Assembly (NCBI GenBank): GCA_002105175.1
Contig: MCGE01000043.1
Span: 248,001-312,000, forward strand
DNA: 64,000 nucleotides
Source of the DNA: Absidia repens
Lineage: Eukaryota > Mucoromycota > Mucoromycetes > Mucorales > Cunninghamellaceae
Reading direction: 5' to 3'
In this document: positions 57,322-64,000 of the stretch, piece by piece
How the letters are laid out: the number at the start of each line of letters is the position of its first letter
Position numbering within the stretch: the first letter of the stretch is position 1
Notes under the pieces: model-generated
Databases searched by the model: none
The model's input: the letters and a program-made list of their open reading frames with translations, nothing else
What the model was told of the DNA's origin: nothing
Translations under genes and position numbers: made by a program

Positions 57322-58918
57322 ATGACTATCTCGAAAAATTACCAACATCACTACAACTCTGATCAGCAAATATCTTCTTCTTCCACTCTGCCGAAGCAAG
57401 GACTGGGTAATGTTGATGAAGTCCCTCAGTTAGTAAGGATACTATGAGGAACGCGATTTTTTTTTTTTTTTTGATACGCTTTGATACTTATACTGTTTTT
57501 ATTATTGCTATTAGACTCAAATAACAGATGGAACTAAAGACAATCAATACGAATCTGATGATAATGAACACGGATACTCTCACTTTACACGTATGAAAGA
57601 AAAAAGACACGTTCATGTTAACTCACTAGATGAAAAGTGTGAACTGACTTTTGTACTGTATTGGATTTTTTTTTTTTTTTTATATAGGTGGCGATATCAA
57701 GCAAATCAAACGCTACGCGGAGGAAATTCTTCAACATGAACGAAGCACCATTCAAGTCAAATCTGATGGCACAGTTATTATTACCCCTCATCCTCGACAA
57801 CTTCCGAACGAAATCCTGGCACGAATTATCCACCATGTCGATGAAGCGACACTACCTCATTACATAATAACTGAGAGTCGGCAGCCTGATCAACAACGAG
57901 ATCTTCATACATGCACTTTAGTCAACAGGCAATTTTATGCAATAGCCAACCCATTGTTATGGCAGGAACCCGTGTTTGATGTGGATACCATGCATTTACA
58001 ACAATGGCTTGACGGTTTGGCCGCAACAGAACAATCGCTGGGAAACCATGTCAAGAAACTCCAGTTAGACAACGCCACTTGCACCGACATCCAACTTTTA
58101 CTCTTGATGACACATGTCCGTCATTTGGAAACCCTTTCGCTCGAAAATTTGAATTTTACAAACGAATTCTCACCCATCACCAACACAAGCCTACAGCACC
58201 TTCCACGATATTGTTCCCAGCTCACGTCTCTCAAACTCTTTAACATTCATCTGCCGGACGCTACCATCCGCGCCATAGGTCAGCATTGCCGCCGACTTTG
58301 TCAACTCACAGTGCATGCCTACACTGGGTTATCTGATGATTTTCTCGCTGCTCTTGCCAGTTGCCCATTACAACAACTCAATCTTTCCTATGATCTCATA
58401 GAGGGAATGTCGACTGAAAAAATGGTGATGGATATGACACGGTTCCAAGACTTGACCCATCTCGACCTCACTCTTTATGAACCAGAACCTTCCAGTCTTA
58501 TCATGACCATCGCCAATAACAAGATTACGACGGGTGTTCCCTGGCCTCACTTGAAATATCTCAGTCTTGACCTTTGCGAAGATATAGACGACGCTACCTT
58601 GATCTGCTTTATCAAAGCGCATCCTCATCTCCAGGACATTCGTTTACAGGATGCAGAGCATTGACCGATGCAAGTCTGGCGGCCATGGCGGTGTCTCTTT
58701 GTGAACTTCGTGGATGCATCTTCACTAGGATGAACGGTATCTCTTCGCGTGGTGCACGGCAGTGGATTCACAATTGCCAACGGTTGCAGCGTGTCCAATT
58801 TCGGCAATGTGATCAAATCAAGGCAACTGACATTTTGGAAACGCTTGATGATGACAACAGCGATACTTTGCGCTTGGATGAACATGTTATAGCCAAGATA
58901 CGGGTGCTTAGGGAATAG
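57322..58918 (+). CDS. F-box/leucine-rich-repeat-like protein, paralogue 2, one frameshift
   Basis: Exons 57322-57432, 57515-57590 and from 57688. Joined, the N-terminus reads MTISKNYQHHYNSDQQISSS, then GDIKQIKRYAEEILQHERST. F-box-like RQLPNEILARIIHHVD and CTLVNRQFYAIANPLLWQEP; LRR-like repeats after that (LKLFNIHLPDATIRAIGQHC, LKYLSLDLCEDIDDATLI). The frame stops at 58664 (QDAEH) but continues in the next frame as ALTDASLAAMAVSLCELRG to 58918. The paralogue has HAVLTDRSLDAMAMSL here, so a small indel near 58655-58662 (GCAGAGCATT) broke it. This lesion is not in a homopolymer. Confidence 0.78.
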
Positions 58919-60250
58919 AGGAACGTCCAGTACATTGGTTAGCCGATCTGATTAGTCTTATCATGTGGATGTTGTAGTCAAATGTAGTTTTAAATAGTAC
59001 CGTCCTTTTTTTTTTTTTTTTTTTTTTTTTTGTCATTGTATTTTCTTATCTCTATTTCAATAAAGAAAACATTGCATATCATCTATTGACATTTTGTAGG
59101 GATGCTTGCTGGTGAGAGGGTTTTAACAAAGGAGTGGATTCTTTGGATTTGTTGACATCATATTATGCTGTAGGATGTGACAGTGATGTGTTTTTTGTTT
59201 TTTTTTTGTGACGAGGGGAATCCCATAGACGCAAAGCTCAGTACGAAGGCTAAGCTCCCAGCGGATGCTCGCTACTATATTGTTGTTTTTAGCATACACA
59301 GTCTGCTATATTTATATATGACACAACCCTTTTGCTATAGCACTGATCGCAATGGTGGGGTGAATTCGTCCATGATTTAATACTAGTCAGTCCCACCTTT
59401 TTTTTTTTTTTTTTTTTTTTGCAGAAATCTGTTCTTCTACTGTCTAATTGACGAGATAATTCTAACGCCGGAGAGGCTATTGGTAAATTATTGATCGAAA
59501 TCCAAGATATATTTTATTCACATAAAGATATAAACTATGACAACTAATGCTTATTTTAGATATGTTAGTTCTATGAGACTATATTAAGATGAAGGCTACT
59601 CTACTGTGCTCCCAAAGTACGAATTCAAGATCACAGAGTTTCCCCATGTATAGTTGTATTGCATTTTTCAAAATGACCCTGATTCAATCTCTGACCACCG
59701 ATCCAAATTGACTAGTGCCTCATGGAGGTTATTATGATGATATATATTATCGACTTTAAGAAAAAAAAAAAAAAAAAAAAAAACGCCAATCAATCATCAT
59801 CCCTTTTTTATTCAATACACACTAATGACTACACTATGAATAAATATAGTATGCCTAGTCTATATTCTTTCGTACACTACTACAAAACAGTAAAATTATG
59901 GATTTGTACCAACATACAGTTACGTACAGTAGATCAGCTTGTAAACGTCGTAAAGGCATCGAAGTAGAAGAGTCAACAAATACCTAGACTATGACAGTCA
60001 GTGCATCGGGTTCTTGTGCATCCATCTTCGCATTGTTTTCCTCTTACACCAATTTTGCGATGCTTGCTCCAATCACCATCGATCCTTAATCATGTGAATC
60101 CCATGTCACTGAGGTTTGCTTGTAATCACACCGTTCTGGTTGCGAGTATCTTCACAGATCTAGCGAGCCCATAACACTACTACTTCAAAACAAAAAGTTA
60201 AAGGATAACCGTAGAATCACTGCCATCTATCGCATATTTTTCTTCCACTT
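58919..60250. other. Intergenic, no gene seen
   Basis: T runs of 22-25 at 59007-59031 and 59398-59420, and A run 59761-59783. Stretches around 59500-59700 and 59810-60130 resemble 54500-54680 and 51280-51470, suggesting old segmental duplication around the F-box genes. Confidence 0.45.
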
Positions 60251-60828
60251 TGTAATGTGGTAGTAGAGAAAAGTCAAATAGGTGAGACAAGTTATATTTT
60301 TATTCAGTAAAATGATGGAAGGCTATTTTATGACAGATCGGGATTGAATATGACAGTTAGTGCCTGATTTGAGTCTGACATTTGATATATTTGATAATTG
60401 ATTTATAATGTAAATATAGAGGATGACAAAAACGACAACGACACTCTCTTGTTTCTATCTCTGTCCTGGTATTTATTCATCTCGCAAAAATACATTCCTC
60501 ATTTCCTCACTGCCCATTCTAAAACAACTCCCTCTCCGTTTCGTCTTGATTTCTCATTCGAGTTCAAACATCATTCAACAGCCTCTTCTATTTCTTGCTT
60601 GATCTACATTACACCTAGGTAAGATCTTCTGTCCTACTCTCGTCTCTTGTGAAGTACTGTATAACTCATCCCTTGACTTGTCTTGTCTCGTTTTTGACAC
60701 CCATAGCCTCAAATTATCATTCTCCGACCACATCCACAATCTTCCTTTTTCATTTTATGCAATAAAAACCATATCTGTTATATCACTTAATCTTATAACA
60801 TTTTCTCAACAAATACAAGCTCTCTGAG
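60251..60828. mobile_element. Mosaic of truncated LTRs B, H and C
   Basis: 60251-60437 is an LTR B (minus) with about 130 bp deleted. 60438-60704 matches the 3' part of LTR H (as at 27480-27719, ending TTTTTGACA). 60705 to about 60828 is the 3' part of LTR C (CCATAGCCTCAAATTATCAT, AATAAAAACC). Confidence 0.75.
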
Positions 60829-62000
60829 ACGTACACAGCTCACCAGGACTCCTGGTAGTTGCACCTCCACTCTTTTCGTCCTAATGTACGCATCCCTCCT
60901 GAACTAATCTCTTCGCTTCGCTACCCATGCTCTTTTTCTTTTCATTGTGTTGCCACTCCACTGACCGCTCCTTTTTTTTTTTTTTAGTGAAAAATCTCTG
61001 AGTACATTTTACTTTGCTTATCTTAAAACGCTCTCGCCCTTCTTTTATCCATACCATTATCATCATCCCCTCCACAAAACACCTTTCATCACACCCATTC
61101 TTTACATTAGAATAGTACATCCATCATTTGTATGAATCCTCATTATCCAAAATAAAAACTTATTTCTTCATATCAAACTGCCAATTTCTATTGTACTGTA
61201 TATAATTAACACCATCATCTTTTCTTTTTCTACGTGAAATAGACCCATAACTCATCCTGGCAACTACTAAGATATAACCTGAATTGTTGTGCGTATGGCG
61301 GCGGGTGGATGTGCGGAACGAAGGCGGCGGGCAAAAAAAAGACTAAGTCGTTTTCTATACTATTTGCACTGCACTACCACAATACAACTATTATTGAAAA
61401 CATATATACTGTACAATATCATAATAAAAATAACATAGTGATCACTGTTAAAGGACTCCTTTCGTACATATAAAGATGACACAAGCCACCAAAACTTCCG
61501 TAAAGCTACAGTATAGACGTATTCCTTTTTTTTTCTTTTTTGCAAAGACATACAGTACAGTGAGCAGTATAAGAATGAAAATGTGGTTTTATTTTTATTT
61601 ATAAAGAAAAGAAGCTGACAATTAAACTACGTCTGTTGCTACTAACGGTGGTCATGTTGAAGTGATGGATGATCAAAGAGCTAAACATCGGAATAGGCAA
61701 TGGATGTTAAAAAAAAAGTATCGTAATGAACGATGGAGGCAGGAAAATCAGATAGGCGTTGTCGGTGAGGGCAAGTCTTGATGGTTCATCCATGAAAAAG
61801 GAGATACTCAAGGACTTGATAGTAGAAGGCTTGTGGGGAGAGTAGTCGGACCATCCATGGTGGAAAAAAGGTTGACAAGAGAGGCATGGTTCATTGAGAA
61901 TGAAAGTAACATTGGGGGGAGGTGACAATAGCATGGTGAAAGGAAGACCAAGACTTAAAGGTTCTAGCCGGTTATTGACTTGATGAGGGATCCATTGAAA
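60829..62000. other. Gene-poor stretch
   Basis: No supported gene. Minus-strand frames at 60881-61120 and 61360-61551 are short and low in information. Confidence 0.4.
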
Positions 62001-62004
62001 AAAG

Positions 62005-62260
62005 AAGACTTGATAGGAGCAGGCCATCCATAGTAAAAAAAAAAAAACTTGATAGTAGCAGTCCATAGTAAAAAAAAAACTTGATAGTAGCAGGCCAGAG
62101 TAAAAAAAAAAAAACTTGATAGTAGCAGGCCAGAGTAAAAAAAAAAAAAAACTTGATAGGAGCAGGCCATAGTAAAAAAAAAAAAAAAAAAAACTTGATA
62201 GGAGCAGGCCATAGTAAAAAAACACTTGATGATGGACAGAAAAACACTTGATAGTAGCAT
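62005..62260. repeat. Minisatellite, unit about 32 bp
   Basis: About seven copies of ACTTGATAGTAGCAGGCCA plus AGTAAAA and an A run that varies from 7 to 19. Long Phe/Leu/Tyr frames on the minus strand are by-products. Confidence 0.85.
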
Positions 62261-62805
62261 CATTGAAGAAAGTTGATTTGATAATACCACCATTGAAGTG
62301 AAAAAACACCGGATGGGAGTTTCAATAAATCGACCTTTTAAGAGCAATATGGAAGACTTGAAAGAGACACCATTGATAATAACGTGACAGCAGCACCGGT
62401 ACAAAGATGACTTGAGAGAAATGCATTGAATCAACTAGTTGATGGGGAGGAGGCCTTGAGAAGGGAGACTTGATAATGGTGAGTCCATTGTAAAAAACAT
62501 GTTGATTGACCAGAGAAGGGTTGATAGTAGTAGGAACGTGTCAAATAAAAAAACTTGATGATGAGCTATAAAAGACTTGATAGAGTTCTTGATATTAGAA
62601 GATCCAGAGAGAGAGATCGATGATGAGAGTAAGGGAACTTCATAAAGAGAGCATCATAAGAGGAATCTTGGTAAATACAGTATCATAAAGGAGGGCCTTA
62701 GTGAGACGGGTTTTGGTAAGACAAGGGCTCTTGATAAAGACAATATCATCAGTGAGAAATCTTGATCAGAAAAAGCAGAAGAATCTTTATGACGGGCGTA
62801 CCACT
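62261..62805. other. Degenerate ACTTGATAG-rich transition
   Basis: Scattered partial ACTTGATA and AATCTTGAT units, no gene. Confidence 0.5.
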
Positions 62806-63605
62806 AATGAGGAATCTTGATAGAAAAAGTATCATACCATCGAAAAGGGATCTTGGTAAAAAAAAAAAGGCACCATCATATGGGAATCTTTAAAGAAAAG
62901 AGGATCGTTAATGAGAGATGTGATCAAAAGAGAGGTTTTTTTTTTGAAAAACGTACCATTAATGAGGAATCTTGATAGAAAAAGTACCATACCATCGAAA
63001 AGGGGTCTTGGTAAAAAAAAAAAGGCACCATCGTATGGGAATCTTTAAAGAAAAGGGGATCGTTAATGAGAAATGTGATAAAAAAAGAGAGGTTTTTTTT
63101 TGAAAAACGTACCATTAATGAGGAATCTTGGTTAAAAAAAGTACCAAACCATCGAAAAGGGATCTTGGTAAAAAAAAAAAAAAAGGCACCATCGTATGGG
63201 AATCTTCAAAGAAAAGTGGATCGTTAATGAGAAATGTGATCAAAAAAGAGAGGAATTCTTTTGACAAACGTACCATCAATGAGGAATCTTGGTAAAAAAA
63301 AAGTACCATCGAAGAGAAAACCTTGGGAAAAAAAGCACCATCGAAGAGAAAACCTTGGAAAAAAGCATCGTTAATGAGAAATGTGATAAAAAAAGAGAGC
63401 AATTCTTTTGAAAAACGTACCATAAATGAGGAAGCTTGGTAGAAAAAGTACCATACCATCGAAAAGGAAACTTGGTAAAAAAAAAGCACCACCGATGAGG
63501 AATTTTTAAAGAAAAAAGTATTGTTAATGAGAAATGTGATCAGAAAAGAGAGGAATTCTATTAAAAAACGTACCATTAATGAGGAATCTTGATAAAAAAA
63601 AAAGC
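62806..63605. repeat. Minisatellite, unit about 145-165 bp, six copies
   Basis: Copies begin AATGAGGAATCTTG at about 62808, 62952, 63117, 63278, 63426 and 63578, each with TACCATACCATCGAAAAGG and GATCGTTAATGAGAAATGTG blocks. Copy-to-copy changes are substitutions and A-run lengths. Confidence 0.85.
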
Positions 63606-63782
63606 AACTTCAGAGGCAATTTTGAAAAGAGGGCATCTTTAGTGTCAATATCGATGATAACAGCAGACAAAATGGCATTAAGAAAATCTTGAAGAGAGGC
63701 TTCGGGTGGTGGAAAAAAAAGATGAAGAGAAAGAGAAGGAAAAAAAAGGAAAAGTGGGAAAAGGTATTTAAAAGGGATGGAG

Positions 63783-64000
63783 GTTATTCCATAGTTGGCA
63801 ATCCGGAAAGCATGGTTTTCTTTTTTTGTGACTAAGAGTGGTACAATGAGGGTACTGAAAAAAGAAAAAGAGGAGGTGATGTATTATAATTAAGGAGGAT
63901 TTAGTAATGAGTTATTCTATAGTTGGCAATCCGGAAAGCATGGTTTTCTTTTTTTGTGAATAAGAGTTGTACGATGAGGGTACTGAAAAAAGAAAAAAGA
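63783..64000. repeat. Direct repeat, period about 128 bp, running off the window
   Basis: GTTATTCCATAGTTGGCAAT at 63783 and GTTATTCTATAGTTGGCAAT at 63911, each followed by GGTACTGAAAAAAGAAAA. Probably a further tandem array. Confidence 0.8.

Noticed and set aside
59170..59390. GC-richer stretch near 59210 considered as a tRNA or 5S-like gene
   Set aside because: No cloverleaf, A/B box pair or terminator arrangement could be drawn.
62005..62260. Regular repeat spacing suggestive of a CRISPR array
   Set aside because: Spacers are only variable A runs, the genome is eukaryotic and no cas genes exist.
61707..63576. Long Phe/Tyr/Leu-rich minus-strand ORFs up to 200 residues
   Set aside because: They are created by A runs and repeat units of the minisatellites; frames shift freely between copies.

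Overview
This is a stretch of nuclear DNA from a filamentous fungus, most likely an early-diverging one (Mucoromycota-like). The evidence is short GT-AG introns of about 60-130 nt with TACTAAC or CTAAT-type branch sites, very long T or A homopolymers, a fungal-type MSH6, a copper-radical (glyoxal/galactose) oxidase, and fungal Ty3/gypsy, LINE and Tc1-like elements. No species can be named from the sequence. No tRNA, rRNA or CRISPR was seen.

Layout. 1-10.4 kb is a gene-rich block, all on the plus strand: the 3' part of a copper-radical oxidase gene, a 947-residue coiled-coil protein gene, and a complete 22-exon MSH6 gene (mismatch repair). 10.4-51.1 kb is a transposon-rich region built largely of nested elements. 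It holds two Tc1/mariner elements, a DDE transposon with 26-bp terminal inverted repeats (TIRs), a full-length chromodomain-bearing Ty3/gypsy element with 348-bp LTRs that look identical, an older gypsy element on the minus strand, LINE reverse-transcriptase pieces, gag and protease relics, and about twenty solo or truncated LTRs from roughly eight related families. Many of these have clear 5-bp target duplications. Inside this region, at 19-26.8 kb, lies a head-to-head inverted repeat with arms of about 3.2-3.4 kb. Each arm carries the same unrecognised multi-exon gene, beginning with a four-helix membrane protein ORF. 51-64 kb holds two tandem F-box/leucine-rich-repeat-like paralogues separated by a solo LTR, then gene-poor DNA ending in minisatellite arrays.

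How the parts relate. The best stratigraphy is at 39.9-51.1 kb. An old gypsy element (minus strand) was hit by a Tc1 element (TA duplication), and the Tc1 transposase gene was then hit by the chromovirus (CGCAC duplication). Removing the chromovirus would leave an uninterrupted 342-residue transposase frame, so the last step is recent. Two gypsy families in the window, chromovirus A and the older element, share a signature suggesting self-primed reverse transcription: the 7-8 nt that would start the mRNA, 46 nt downstream of a TATA box, are complementary to the sequence just inside the LTR.

Reading caution. At least eight ORFs are broken by what looks like one missing base in a homopolymer, while the MSH6 and coiled-coil genes are intact. 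Some frameshifts may therefore be consensus errors rather than real mutations.
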